Below are positions 32,527-43,465 of a stretch of DNA of 64,000 bases, in pieces. The notes beneath the pieces were generated by a model that saw only the letters and a program-made list of their open reading frames with translations, was not told where the DNA came from and ran no database searches. The stretch lies in NCBI GenBank assembly GCA_947579605.1, contig OX388307.1:34077237-34141236 (forward strand). Reading direction: 5' to 3'. The stretch is from Athripsodes cinereus. Taxonomy: Eukaryota; Arthropoda; Insecta; Trichoptera; Leptoceridae. Numbering within the stretch: position 1 is the first letter of the stretch; each line of letters starts with the position of its first letter. The translations under genes and the position numbers were made by a program.

Positions 32527-32599
32527 TATATCCCTCAGCCAAATTAAATACTGGCTATTAAAGACTTACAGAAAATAGAAGCAACCTTATTTTTTCAAA

Positions 32600-33050
32600 G
32601 CAATGAACACATTTCTTCCCCCCCCCCCCCTCCCCCCTCTCCCTTGTCCTCACCAGGAGTGCACAGATATCAATTTTTTGCACATGTATCACATACGTTT
32701 AATTTGTTTTTATTACAGTATTTTATTTTATCTTCTGTATGTATTATTATTATTTATTGTATGTATGTATTATTTATGTAGGTATATGTATAAATTATTT
32801 ATCTATATATTTAAAACTTTTTCTCTTTGGGTTCCTGTATTTATTTTTTATTATTTTTATTATTATTTGGGTAGGCATAGACCTATTTTTTTTTATTTTT
32901 TATGTTAATGTTTAGGGTTGACTGGAAGACGTTGCCTAGCAACAAGTCCGCCTTTTGGCCTAATTTTGTTAATTGTCACGTTTTGTAATTTTATTGTTTA
33001 TGTATTTGTGTAAAATTATGGTCAATAAAGATTTATTTATTTATTTATTT
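32600..33050 (+). mobile_element. LINE 3' UTR and tail, second type
   Basis: C/T-rich start (about 32,617-32,645), then GACTGGAAGACGTTGCCTAGCAACAAGTCCGCC and GGTCAATAAAG(ATTT)n, a common insect LINE 3' ending different from tail family A. No coding part. Confidence 0.6.
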
Positions 33051-33754
33051 AACACATGTCTTTCACAAGACACTACAAAACTTAGGACCAAAATGAAAGC
33101 CGCCCTTTTTACCAGCGCCCTTAAGATGATCAAAGGATCGTAAAATGGCGCCAAAGAAACAAATTTTGCCACATCATCATCCTTCACAATCCAATATTGT
33201 TCTATTATTGCTATTACTCAACACATTTTTAAATAAAAGTATAACTATGAATACCATAGAGAGAAGGTCTTTATTTATTTATTTACACATCGATAACCAT
33301 ACATATAACTTCTTCGAAATACAAAATACAGGCTAGAACGATATTGTTATGGATTAAAACACACGTCGTGGAGAAAGGCGTTAATCCGTAATCCAATAAT
33401 TCAAATAGTGTTTCGTACCTTTGAAGGCATTTTGAAATAACCCGTTTTTTTATTTTACGCAAACGGATTCTTTTAATAATAACAATATGTCTCAATCGTA
33501 TTAGTTTAATTCTTTGTTGCCCACTATTATAAATTTAAATCGATTATTTTTAAATCTTTGATCCAGAGGCGGTTTTAGCAGAAATAGTTTTATTACAATA
33601 ATACAAGTTCCGAAAATTAATGAACTCGTGAGTGTAATAATCACGACCCTATGTCATATAATTTTTATGAGTTATTTTTTTTGCAATCAGACGTTCAAAT
33701 TTTTTATTTTTTGTGTTTGATTGATAATAGTCTCCCCGTGGAATCGTCGGTGTA
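33051..33754. other. AT-rich stretch, nothing recognised
   Basis: Short frames without domains. Confidence 0.4.
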
Positions 33755-33970
33755 CCCCATGGAAACCTCATCAGACTTTTCTAGTATCCTGTAGAAGGCG
33801 AGTGTTCGTAAAAATAAAGACATGTTACATCTTAAATTCAACGATAAGGTTCGCTATCCACTCTGAATGTATTATTTTTTATTGACACGGAGAAAACAAC
33901 TTGTATTTTTATTGAATGCAGTTGGTCTGCTAGCTACCCCATTCGTGGGATATGCCGTGATTGTGTAGTA
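33755..33970 (+). mobile_element. TAG-tail retroelement, full span, diverged
   Basis: CCATGGAAACCTCATCAGACTTTTCTAG..., GTAGAAGGCGAGTGTTCG, ACGATAAGGTTCGC, TCTGCTAGCTACCCCATTCG, GGGATATGCCGTGATTG and a reduced tail. Confidence 0.7.
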
Positions 33971-34330
33971 ATGTATCCATGTAATCAAAATAGGTCAAAT
34001 TCATGAAATTCAGTAGGAAGTTTTTTTTATAATATAATTATACAGACACAAGTCAATTGAAATCTCTAGTTACTTTATTTCACTAAAATTTAATCTGTCC
34101 ATTTTTGAAACTAAGTCAATGAATTCACACCTTTGATCGTGAAGGTACAAGCAGAGAACTGGCTCTGGTTAGATCGTATCAGATCGATCTCGGATAACTT
34201 TACAAATCAGTGGACAATTTAAATAAAAGACATAGTACCAAACTTGTGCATTTCTATTGAATAATAATAAATATGTATGTGAAATACCAAGTAACTAGGG
34301 ATACTTCACGATTTAGATTCTAGATAATAT
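33971..34330. other. Nothing recognised
   Basis: AT-rich spacer. Confidence 0.4.
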
Positions 34331-34338
34331 ATTTTGAA

Positions 34339-34723
34339 TAGGGTTGCCAGATGACCGATTTTGGACCGAACAGTTTTGTGTTTTTATCGTCTGTCTGGAC
34401 GAAATTATTTTGGCAAACTGGACATAAAACGTCATTAGTCAAGCATGAGATATATTTAAAAAAAAAAGAAGATATATCTGGGTTTGTTATAAACCCAAAT
34501 ACAACCTTATACACCTTTCACACTAAGCTAAAAGCTTGTGCCGTGAAATGGGAGTTTGCCGGCACCTGGTATCCGGCCTTAGAACCTGTCCGCACTGCAA
34601 TATTTCACATCACGATTTTTTTTTCACAATTCTGTAACACATTGAATCCTACGAGAGTATCCGCATTGGCGGTAAAAAATCGCGAATCTACCGATTTTTT
34701 TTTCAACATACATGGCAACCCTA
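34339..34723. mobile_element. hAT-like MITE with nested SINE
   Basis: Ends TAGGGTTGCCA / TGGCAACCCTA with flanks ATTTTGAA (34331-34338) and ATTGTGAA (34724-34731), an 8-bp duplication with one change. A reverse SINE copy (34,455-34,570) sits in the middle. Confidence 0.75.
34455..34570 (-). mobile_element. tRNA-derived SINE (type 2), lacking its tRNA head
   Basis: AAGATATATCTGGGTTTGTTATAAACCC to TTTGCCGGCACCTGG matches the body of the complete copy at 51.8 kb; the box A/B part is gone. Confidence 0.75.
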
Positions 34724-35139
34724 ATTGTGAATAGAATATTCTGATTTTTATCTATGGATGATTTCTCATTCCTGTGTTGAATTAATAATTACACATGAAT
34801 CAAATTAAATTTAAAAAGTGTGTATGTTTGTAAACCGTAATATCTCTCGGTATTTATATTTTTAATATTTTTAAGAAGTATTTTTTTGATAATTCAATTC
34901 CGAAGTGATTCATTCCTTTATCAACTAAATCAAAGCGTTAGGAATGTCTTAAAAAAATTAAATCGCTATTAAAAATTAAATTAGATAATATTAAATCGCT
35001 ACGAATGGAGGAACATCATTTGTTCCTTAGAGGAATGTTTCCGGGCAAACAAGAAAAAAATATGAATATAATATTATTTTATTATTGTAGTATTATTCAA
35101 TTACTCCCCCTCCCCCCCCTTTATAACTAATTACCTCAT

Positions 35140-36192
35140 GAAGTATCCCGTAAAGAAAAAGACAGGTATTCGTTTACCTCAAAAATGAGAATCTTGGTCT
35201 CTTACTGGATAGAGAGCTTTCTTGGCGTCAACACGTTAATAATGTTAGGAGGAGATTCTTTTGCAGCATGCATAATCTGAGGAGATTGCAAAGGTTCTTA
35301 CCCATGAAAATTAAAACTCTTTTGGTCCAGTCTCTTCTACTTCCAATCCTTGATTATGCCGATTGTGCCTACGTTGGTTGTAACTTGGAATTACTCACTA
35401 AACTGGAAAGGTTACAAAATACTGGCATTCGTTTCATCTTTGATCTAAAAATATCTGATCGCATAACAAGATTAAGGAATAAACTGAAATGGCTTACCGT
35501 GCGCCAAAGACGAGATCTCCATGTCTTATCACTGGTTTATAATTGTTTATACTCTATGTCTTCACCTTACTATCTCAAGGAAATGTTTGAGTATCTTTCG
35601 AGCTATGGCTTGCCCTTACGATCCAATAGCGAGCGTCTTCTGGCGATACCAGCTCATAGCTCAAACTTTTTTACAAACTCTTTTTCTGTTCATGGTGCTC
35701 GCTGTTGGAATAGTTTGCCTTCCAGGATAAGCTTGCTCCCCACTCTTCAAGCTTTCAAGCGGGCGGTCAAGGACCATTTTATCACACAAAATATGGCTTC
35801 TGTATCCTAGTCCCTTTTCCTACATATTCTTCTCCTTTTTTACCTCCTCTTTCCTTTCTTTAAGATTTTCTTTATGTTTAAGTTTCATGAAATTGGGTTA
35901 GTTGGAACAAATCGCGCCTCTGCGATAAACTCGCCCTCTGTTTATTGATTGTATGGTTGTCTTTGTTCTAGATGTATTTTTGTGTGAATTTGCTTGTTAT
36001 CAATGTACAGTAAAGAATAAATAAATAAAATAAATTAACAATTAACATCAACAATACAGCGATGAGATGAGACATGGCACACATCTTAAATGTCTTATTT
36101 TTATTGGCAAAGAGAGGACAATCTGCATGTTTACAACTTGCAGTAAGTCCGCTGGCTATCCCATTTGTGGGATATTCTGTGATGCTATAGAT
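35140..36192 (+). mobile_element. TAG-tail retroelement split by a LINE
   Basis: First part 35,140-35,175 (ATGAAGTATCCCGTAAAG...CAGGTATTCG), second part 36,055-36,192 (ACAGCGATGAGATG ... TCCGCTGGCTATCCCATTTGTGG). The gap is filled by the CR1/L2-like LINE. Confidence 0.7.
35185..36045 (+). mobile_element. CR1/L2/Jockey-like LINE 3' half with tail family A
   Basis: An open frame from about 35,182 to 35,810 gives the reverse transcriptase thumb and C-terminus: LGLLLDRELSWRQHVNNV, LRRLQRFLPMKIKTLLVQSL, ILDYADCAY, KLERLQNTGIRFIFDL, FSVHGARCWNSLPSRI, AFKRAVKDHF. The catalytic palm is missing (5' truncation). Its 3' UTR contains GTTAGTTGGAACAAATCGCG..CGATAAACTCGCCCTCTG and ends AATAAATAAATAAAATAAAT, which identifies tail family A as the 3' end of this LINE. 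Confidence 0.88.
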
Positions 36193-36458
36193 AGACAGAG
36201 AGAGTGTTGTTTAGTTTTGCTAAAACTTTTAGGCAGGAATAGTTTTTTATACCTAATTAATAATTTTCAACATTGTCGTCGATCGCTCTTTAACAACCTC
36301 TCGGGAACACAAGGCGAGTACGATTTTCTACCATTCTGCTCAAATCTGTTAGTTAAAAAGTTAAGAATATCACCACGACATTTTAATTTTACGATGTTTT
36401 AATATTATTGCACTAGAAACGGTGTATTGTGAAAAATGCCTTTGATTAGGCTTTAGGC

Positions 36459-37083
36459 CAGTGGTTCTTAACCTTTTTGGGGGTACCGAACCCCACCAGT
36501 TACATATGCATTCACCGAACCACTCCTAATTTGAAAAATAAAATAAAATTAGATTTTTCAAATTCAAAACATGGTATATATTTATATATAAGTGTACAAA
36601 ATGAAAAAAATATATAAAAAAATATCAAAACATTAAATTTTAATGGTTAAATCAAAACATGAAACATATAAATTAATATTTACTTCAAATCAGTGTGATT
36701 TCTGCTGTTGTCTTTCAGAAATCAATTCAGAAATTCGCGGCTTTATCTTGGCAAGTGCCACTCTCATGTCATTTTCACAACAAAGTCTATTCCTCTTCTT
36801 CGTTTTTATATCCAACATCTTCGAAAAGGATTGCTCGCAAAGATATGTTGTAACAAACGGTATAAAAATCTCTTTCTTAACAATAACAGGATATGTTTCC
36901 ATTTGTTGACACCAAAACGTTGAGAGCGATGTTCTCTGAAGAGTTGCTGTTGAACCTGGCTCTGCTGATTTCACCATTTTGCAACTCGCAAAACTATCTT
37001 GCCTTTAAAATGATTTTCACCGAACCCCCAAGACTGAATCACCGAACCCCTGGGGTTCGATGAACCCAGGTTAAGAACCACTG
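36459..37083 (-). mobile_element. hAT element, 625 bp, with perfect 8-bp duplication
   Basis: CAGTGGTTCTTAACCT ends in inverted orientation, flanked by CTTTAGGC at 36451-36458 and 37084-37091. The inverted parts also share CGAACCCC motifs. It is an internally deleted derivative keeping the 3' end of the transposase gene. Confidence 0.93.
36690..36977 (-). pseudogene. hAT transposase C-terminal (dimerisation) domain
   Basis: 95-codon frame. Key blocks: FWCQQMETYPVIVKKEIFIP, then FVTTYLCEQSFSKMLDIKTK and RNRLCCENDMRVALAKIKPR, the classical hATC pattern (YP...A...L..F.TTYLCE..FS.....K...RNRL...D...AL....PRI). The catalytic core is absent. The Met is internal to the original protein. Confidence 0.88.
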
Positions 37084-37171
37084 CTTTAGGCAATAAAACA
37101 GACACTATCGGATATTTTCAAAATATGACCCGCCAAGGATTTAATATAGATAACTACATGAGTATGCATTT

Positions 37172-37395
37172 TATGTAGTCGGCCGATGTGGCACAGAGGT
37201 AACGCTCTTGCCATTGAGTCACGAGTCACGAGTTCTCGGGATCGATTCCCGGCCAGGGCGAAAAGGAAAATGGACTTTTTAAATTGTTCTCGGTCGATGC
37301 ACTGTACAAATATGTGTATCGTTATTTTAGAACCCATAATACAAGATTCATATTATCTTGTTTTAGAACTGGCTCGACCTGTATGAATTTTCCAT
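37172..37395 (+). mobile_element. tRNA-derived SINE (type 3)
   Basis: Box A TGGCACAGAGG (37189) and box B GATCGATTCCC (37240) in a head beginning GTCGGCCGATGTGG, then a body with ATACAAGATTCATATTATCTT and CTGGCTCGACCTGT. A related copy is at 41.25 kb. Confidence 0.8.
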
Positions 37396-38692
37396 ACATA
37401 CATATTTGTTATTGGATGTGTAACTATGGGAAATGCCCTAATGAAAAAAACGAAGACAGATAGACATAGTAGTAGGTATGACATCTTTCGAGGTTATTTA
37501 CTTCACATAAAATATAACTAAGTTTTTTTTTTATTAACGTTTTACTTGAACAACTTGTAGGTACATAAATAACATAATAATATATAGTAAAAACATATTG
37601 TAATTGAGTAGGTACCTATATACACTAACACATAAATCACTTCGCTAAAACATTTCATAAAGATCGCATTGTCACATTGGACGTCGCAATAAACAGCCGT
37701 TAAGTAGATTAATATTCCATATTTTAAAAAAAGAATAAAAATAATAATTAACAAGCATATTTTGTAGTTATTATAATTATTATTCAGCTGGCAACATTAC
37801 GCATAGTTTCAAATTTATTAATTGTTCGTCTGACGTTCCATTTCATTCAAATTCAAATTTGTGTAAATAATAAGCAAAACTTTATCACACAAAAAAAGTA
37901 ATTTTGTTTTTGTTTCTTTTTTCGAGTGTTTCCTATATTTTTTACCTTGTAATTGACTAAATATATTGATTACATTGTCTATAAACGATTTTTATGCATT
38001 GAAAAAGTGAAATAAACAAAAGAATTGAAATATTTTGGATTTGTTTGTTTTTGTTAAATGTCAAATTATTCTACTGTTAATTTTTATGGTACACTTCCGA
38101 ACTTTTTTAGCAAAAAATAATGATAAATTAATGACAATAATCGATTTTTTATCGAATAATTTAATTTATTGAGTAAATTTGTGTTTAAAGTTGTGAATAT
38201 TGTGCAATTAACCAGTTAGTGCAAGGTTCCATCACAATTACTTACTTAACATATACCTAATCTTAAAATACATAGTTAGACAAACAAATAATTGTTCTCC
38301 AACCGTTATCATTTAAACACAATAATAATAAAAAAAATACTTGCTATACAAACACAGTGTCTTATAATAATATGGCGGATAGTGCATACTGTTTTATAAT
38401 TAAGTAAATATTAGAAAACCGATAATATAAAATAATGCTGAGAAAATGATATTGATACAAGTCCAGAACGTTACTTATTGACTAAAGGTTGTGTTTATAA
38501 TACAAGTAATAGAATATAAAGGAATTTTAAATTATTATTCACTCTTACTATTAAAATTGTCGTTACAGAACAAGTTTGTGAACTGTAAAAACATATAATT
38601 ACAATTTGATTAGTGCCGTCGGATATCAAATGTTTTTATTTTGAATTTTTTTTAAAATTTGTTTTGTTGTTGTTATTCTTTTGTTAAATATT
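37396..38692 (+). promoter_or_regulatory. Upstream region of the orphan signal-peptide exon
   Basis: 1.3 kb with no transposon recognised, unusual for this window, and therefore a plausible promoter and leader. AT-rich; no specific element can be fixed. Confidence 0.25.
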
Positions 38693-38799
38693 ATGGATAA
38701 ACAAGAGAAATGGATTTTGTCTCGTTTTTTATGTTTCGTATTTTGTCAACTGTTTCTGATCGCTGGAAGTCTTGGACACAACGAAACTGCGAGTACACA
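38693..38799 (+). CDS. Orphan first exon: signal peptide, possible tandem channel paralogue
   Basis: ATG with G at +4 opens 35 codons plus two bases, ending at a GTAAGT donor at 38800. The peptide begins MDKQEKW, has a hydrophobic core (FLCFVFCQLFLIAGSLG) and then the polar HNETAST, so it reads as a cleavable signal peptide followed by a short Asn-containing linker. Length and exit phase (2) match exon 1 of the upstream channel gene (104 versus 107 nt), and both are preceded by a similar T-rich GTTTTGTTGTT leader. That suggests a tandem duplicate whose exon 2 onward lies right of this window; no such exon was found up to 64,000. It could equally start an unrelated secreted or membrane protein. 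Confidence 0.5.
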
Positions 38800-39649
38800 G
38801 TAAGTTTGTTATGTTTATTTTCTTTTAATTTTAATTTTAATTGAAGTGGTCTTACGAATAAGGGTATATATGATCAAAACATTTATAACCAATAGATAGA
38901 TGATTGAACTGACACGAATTAAGCCTCCAGTAGTGCAGAAAAAATAATAGTTACATATTTTTAAAAAACGCTAAAATAAGTATATATTGAAAATTCAAAA
39001 TCAAAGCTTTGATGTATAAATGACGGGTCTATACGACAATATAGACCCTTATTCGAATGACAATGAAGATCATTTTTTAAAAAGATTATATTTGTGTTTC
39101 TTGTGAAATTCTAAAATAAAATTGAATTTTCGTTTTTTCTGCAAAAGCATTACAAACGATTATGTCGGATATATGTAGAATATTATTTCGATATGTCGAC
39201 ATAAAAATCGACGAGGCTGGTTAGATAAATCGCTAATCCAAAGATGCTCTTCTATTGACTGTGAGATTAATAGGATCATTCCGATATGCCGGATTATCAA
39301 ATGACAATACAGTGAAAGGGCTGAATCACATAATCCGATAGTTCGTATAAGATTTCATATTGATTGTCGGATTAGTATTGCCCAATAATCCGCAGAAGTC
39401 AAAATCTTATAAGAATAAATTCTAATCTCTATTGGTTCCTACTCATGCATATTATTTTCACTGGAAGGTGTATTTAATTTGTTCTTCTTCTCAACAATAT
39501 TCATTACAAAGTACATTGACATATAAACATTGACTAGAAACGTGATACTACATCTCTCAGAATTCAGGTTCCAAACTTAATATTAAACGGAATAGATATT
39601 TTTTGTGAATTTACTGCTTCGCTCTCACTTATTGTTGGTATTGTACATC
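38800..39649. other. Presumed intron after the orphan exon, nothing recognised
   Basis: AT-rich, no second exon visible. Confidence 0.4.
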
Positions 39650-39945
39650 ATATCCGCATTCATAAAACTTTATTCTCTGGTTTTCCTCTTTTCCCTTCCT
39701 TTTCTTGTTTTATTTATTTTTTATCTTATTTATATTTTCAATTGTAGATATTTATAATTTTATTAAATATCTTATTTAGTATTTATTTTTAAATATTTTT
39801 ATATAAATGTATTTTCTATTTTTATTTTATTATTTTCTGCCTGCCTTATAAGCCCGCCTTTTTGTTTTTTTTTCGTAAACATATTATTATGATTGTACAT
39901 ATACTACATATTTTGATGGCAATAAAGCGTTATTTATTTGTTTCA
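39650..39945 (+). mobile_element. LINE 3' UTR and tail, third type
   Basis: Pyrimidine-rich stretch, then CCTTATAAGCCCGCCTTTTTG, TTGTACATATACTACATA and GGCAATAAAGCGTTATTTATTTG. Non-coding 3' end. Confidence 0.5.
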
Positions 39946-40049
39946 CAATTCTAGACCAAACCTTGTTTAAAAGATTGATATGAAAATATTTTGGACCCAA
40001 AATTTGATTGGGCCCAATACCAATTTATTTGTTTGAGTATCTAGTCTAT

Positions 40050-40310
40050 CTTCTTCTTCTTCTTTCTGTGCCATGTCAGGTCCCCCCGACGTTGGCGATC
40101 ACTCTGGCGAAAACCTCCCTGTCCTGTGCTGCTCTGAACAAGTTATCCACTGTCCGGATTCCGGTCCACTCTCTAATGTTGCGCAGCTAGGACATCTGCT
40201 TTGTGCCAACTCCCCGTCTTCCCTCTATCTTGCCCTCCAATATAAGGCGGAGGAGACGATATTTCTCTCCACGCAGCACGTGACCCAAATATTAGACCTT
40301 CCTCACTTTG
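40050..40310 (-). pseudogene. RTE-like LINE C-terminus with (GAA)n tail
   Basis: The minus strand reads GHVLRGEKYRLLRLILEGKI and, after frameshifts, EWTGIRTVDNLFRAAQDREV and FARVIANVGGT, a familiar RTE-type ORF ending; the tail (GAA)n is at 40,050-40,065. GC-rich against the flanks. Confidence 0.8.
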
Positions 40311-41087
40311 ATAATCGACAACAGCTCTCTCTAGTCTATAATAACATATAATACATCTATGTATAAGAATCACATAACATTACTTGAATTCATTTCTTGT
40401 TAATCTTTATATTAAATCTCAATAATATAATTCATTTCATGCCTGCGTTGGCAATAAATGTCAGTTTCTATTATATTACAAATTAATAGTTATCAAATAT
40501 CCGAGATCATCAGAGAAGGTTAGGAATTCCTTATATTGCGTAAGGTTTACTGTTATTTGTTATGCATGTATGCACCTATTTGTTACAGTTATGGTAGAGA
40601 ACGAATCAAAAGGTCGTGACAATTACTACTGAACCGACCTTCTTACTTATCACAACAGAGCACTGACATTTTAAGACATCAATGAAATCTCTTGTTCATA
40701 AAATACTTTTTTCAACGTCTTTTCGTTACTATATAAAAAATCGAGTAACGCCACTGGTGTAAGAAGCGTGACCCCATGAAAACCACGTGGCTTGGCCACA
40801 TGGATCAAATTGTTAAGTAAGAGAAATCAGCGGACATGCATGACAAATCATGGTAATTAAAGTGTGTAAGGGTAGATCGAATTGAAATTCCATCCTTTTT
40901 GCCTACCTGACTAGAGATGTGGTGGGAAGGGATAGGAAAGAAATAGAAATGACTGAAGACCAGGTTTGCATTATGCATCAGAAAAAGTAAGAAAACCAGC
41001 AACCTGAATTGACAGGAAATTCAAAGAAAAAATTTGTAATGCCACCAATCAAATTTTGCGACCAAACACATTAGTGTACATAATTTA
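40311..41087. other. Nothing recognised
   Basis: AT-rich with short frames lacking domains. Confidence 0.4.
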
Positions 41088-41150
41088 CAGGACACTCGAA
41101 AACTTGCGGAAAAGAATGTGAGATCAATTCTTTGTCAGATGCACTACGAA
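41088..41150 (-). mobile_element. TAG-tail fragment, far end, opposite orientation
   Basis: TTTACAGGACACTCGAAAACTTGCGG to GATCAATTCTTTGTCAGATG is the far end in minus orientation, directly before a plus-oriented copy. Confidence 0.65.
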
Positions 41151-41164
41151 ATATTGTCCATATT

Positions 41165-41540
41165 AAATTCAGCGATGAGATTTGACACTTATCCTGAACG
41201 TCTTAATTTTTGATTGGCACGGAGAGAACATCTTGCATTTTTATTACATGTCGGTCGGTGTGGCGCGGAGGTAATGCTCTTGCCTTTGAGTCACAAAGTG
41301 AAGAATGACCTTTTTCAAATTGTCCTGGGTCTGGGTGTTACATGTATAAATGTATATAGTGCATTGTAAATATATGTGTGTATCGTCGCGTTAGTAGTGC
41401 CTATAATACAAGATTCATCTTAGTTTGGGACTAGCTCGATCTGTGTGAATTGTCTATGTATGTTATGTTAGCTTGTCTGCTGGCTACCCCACTTATGGGA
41501 TATGATGTGATAGTGTACATAGTAGTAAGTAATAGTAGTA
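41165..41540 (+). mobile_element. TAG-tail retroelement interrupted by a SINE
   Basis: TTCAGCGATGAGATTTGAC through TTTTTATTACATG, then a SINE, then CTTGTCTGCTGGCTACCCCACTTATGGG and (TAGTA)n. Confidence 0.8.
41251..41460 (+). mobile_element. tRNA-derived SINE (type 3), nested
   Basis: GGTCGGTGTGGCGCGGAGG (box A TGGCGCGGAGG), body with ATACAAGATTCATCTTAGTTTGG and CTAGCTCGATCTGTGTG matching the copy at 37.2 kb; box B is deleted. Confidence 0.78.
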
Positions 41541-41589
41541 GTTTTTTTTCGATTAATAGGTATATTAATAGTCGGTAAATCTAACTTCT

Positions 41590-41765
41590 ATGAGAGGGCT
41601 TTTGGTGTTGTTGGACCGGTTACATGGAATCGCCTAGCGATGCTATTGATAGAATCAGACTTTCACCAGCTTCAGAAGCAATTTGAAAACTGCACTCTTC
41701 ACCTGTGCCCTTGACACGGTATAGAGACTGTTAAACGGCGTCAAAACAAAATTATCCATAATTAT
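41590..41765 (+). pseudogene. CR1/L2-like LINE C-terminus (same family as 2.6 kb)
   Basis: GAGAGGGCTTTTGGTGTTG and TTGGACCGGTTACATGGAAT encode ERAFGVVGPVTWNRL; then frameshifts, a stop and the shared 3' UTR (CTGTTAAACGGCGTCAAAAC). Confidence 0.75.
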
Positions 41766-42319
41766 CATCATCTGCAGAAAACACAAAAACATAGGTACGA
41801 GACGGAGCTTCTTATTATAAAATGATGATTTCAAACAATCAACCATCCAATTGTAGACGACATACAAAGATGACGAGATATTTTACTGATTAACAAAATC
41901 AGAAACGCAATATTTACAACATAATTATAATACATATTTAGTGAACAGAAATAAAAGCAAAATGTGTCTAGAATTGAACAGGAACTAAAAAGGTATTATA
42001 TTATTGTGTCTAAATTGCACATATTTATTACTTTGAATGACATTATTGTGGTGTATATATAACAATAATAATAATAATAATATACAAGATGCATAATATA
42101 CAATACATAATTATTCTTAGGTTTATTGATAAACATTGAATACTGTGATGACCATTTTATGCAGCTCTTGAAACACAAATTAGTCATGGATAATAATTAT
42201 CTATCTTAAAGGCACTATACACTCCAAATTTGAATTTTTGAAATTATCGGAATTCTATTTACTAAATACTGAATATCGAAACAAGAGCAGACACAGTACC
42301 AACTTAAAACCCACAGAAC
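41766..42319. other. Nothing recognised
   Basis: AT-rich; (AAT)n run at 42,065-42,080. Confidence 0.4.
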
Positions 42320-42640
42320 ATCAGAGATGAAAACATTACGTGCTATTGCGGGCAAAAGATCATGCGGGCTATCAGAGACAGAATAAGAAATACTGAGATT
42401 AGGAACATAATTATGCAACACGAAGGACATTGTAAGATGGAGTAGAAAAAGGAGACGATTCTGGATAGACCATGTGCATTGGATGGCTGAAAACATAATA
42501 GTTGTACAGGAAACACCAGTCGGTTCACGACCCCGAGGAAGACCACCAAAAAGATGGAAAGACAGCTGGTCTTCAGCATCACAAGAGGCATCAACTTCCG
42601 AACTAACAGATCGATGATCTACAACACGAAGAAAAAGAAA
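42320..42640 (+). pseudogene. RTE-like LINE C-terminus
   Basis: Reads RWSRKRRRFWIDHVHWM, ETPVGSRPRGRPPKRWKDSW and SSASQEASTSELTD, a recurrent RTE-type ORF ending (RRR.W.DHV.RM ... RP.GRPPKRW). Earlier codons contain stops. The long frames on the opposite strand here are shadows. Confidence 0.78.
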
Positions 42641-42748
42641 TATATCGACTTTCCGTCCAGTTCCATAAACTAACAAGTCGAAAATTTATAAAATTTCGAT
42701 TTAATTGGTAGTTCGCACAATCATCAAAGCCACTTTTTTTAATTTCAG

Positions 42749-42936
42749 GGCCCCTAGTCAAAACACATTAAAGCGTTACGTTTTCGTTCAAACAAGACGA
42801 GGTTGCGAGAGCGCATCAATTTTCGTAGCTAAAATACACAAGTAGCTACGAAAATTGACGCGTTTTCGCAACGTCGTCAACGTTTGAACGAAAACGAAAC
42901 GAAAACGTAACGCTTAAATGTGTTTTGACTAGGCCT
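42749..42936. mobile_element. MITE, GGCCTAGTCAAAACACATT family, copy 2
   Basis: Left CCTAGTCAAAACACATTAAAGCG, right its complement ending AGGCC; the inside is a longer inverted repeat with ACGTTTTCGTTC and a central TAGCTAC. About 188 bp. Confidence 0.82.
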
Positions 42937-43089
42937 ACAGGAATGCCGTTGTCCAAAAGAAATAAATGCAATTAGAGATAAGTATTCTTCCATATTTTTT
43001 TCCAATGTGCCTACTAGGATTTGAAACAAGGGATAGATAGATAGATTGTAACATTATCTTTGTTTGAGTTTCCCCAAGTTTATATCCAT

Positions 43090-43465
43090 AATTCAACAAG
43101 TTGTAAATTTTGATTTTTTTTTATTTAATTGGTAATGCACACAATCGACGCCACTCTTCCAATTCCACAATCAAATAATTAAATAAAATACATGGTTTCC
43201 TTTATAAATAAAATATTTATTAACGGAAAAAAATAATGTAAGCACTTATTTTAAATTCCACAAATACATATATCGATTGTTTAATTTTTGAACGGAACAA
43301 AGACAACGTTTGTCTTTGACAGTGTGATTTTTATATAGTGTATTTCACTTTCTGTTGTGTTTTTAAAGTAGGAATAAATAAATTTAAAAAAAAATTAAAA
43401 TTTGGCGATTTCTCGAATATAAGACATTTCTTATTGTTAAATTGTGGAGCTGGATAGTCCAATAA
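43090..43465 (+). repeat. Interspersed repeat (family P)
   Basis: Shares TTTCACTTTCTGTTGTGTTTTT, CGATTTCTCGAATATAA-ACATTTCT and AATTCCACAAATA with 45,650-46,000 and the reverse copy at 16.0-16.8 kb. Non-coding, origin unknown. Confidence 0.7.

Noticed and set aside
32603..32908. 101-codon ORF rich in Phe/Tyr/Leu
   Set aside because: Low-complexity translation of a LINE 3' UTR.
35521..35730. 69-codon ORF
   Set aside because: Alternative frame inside the CR1/L2-like LINE coding region.
37172..37260. tRNA gene
   Set aside because: Box A and box B are present, but no acceptor or anticodon stem forms and the body continues as a repeated SINE; the same holds at 13,268 and 51,765.
40073..40351. 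92-codon + strand ORF
   Set aside because: Antisense shadow of the minus-strand RTE-like fragment.
42215..42676. 153- and 83-codon minus-strand ORFs
   Set aside because: Antisense of the RTE C-terminus (GRPPKRW block on the + strand).
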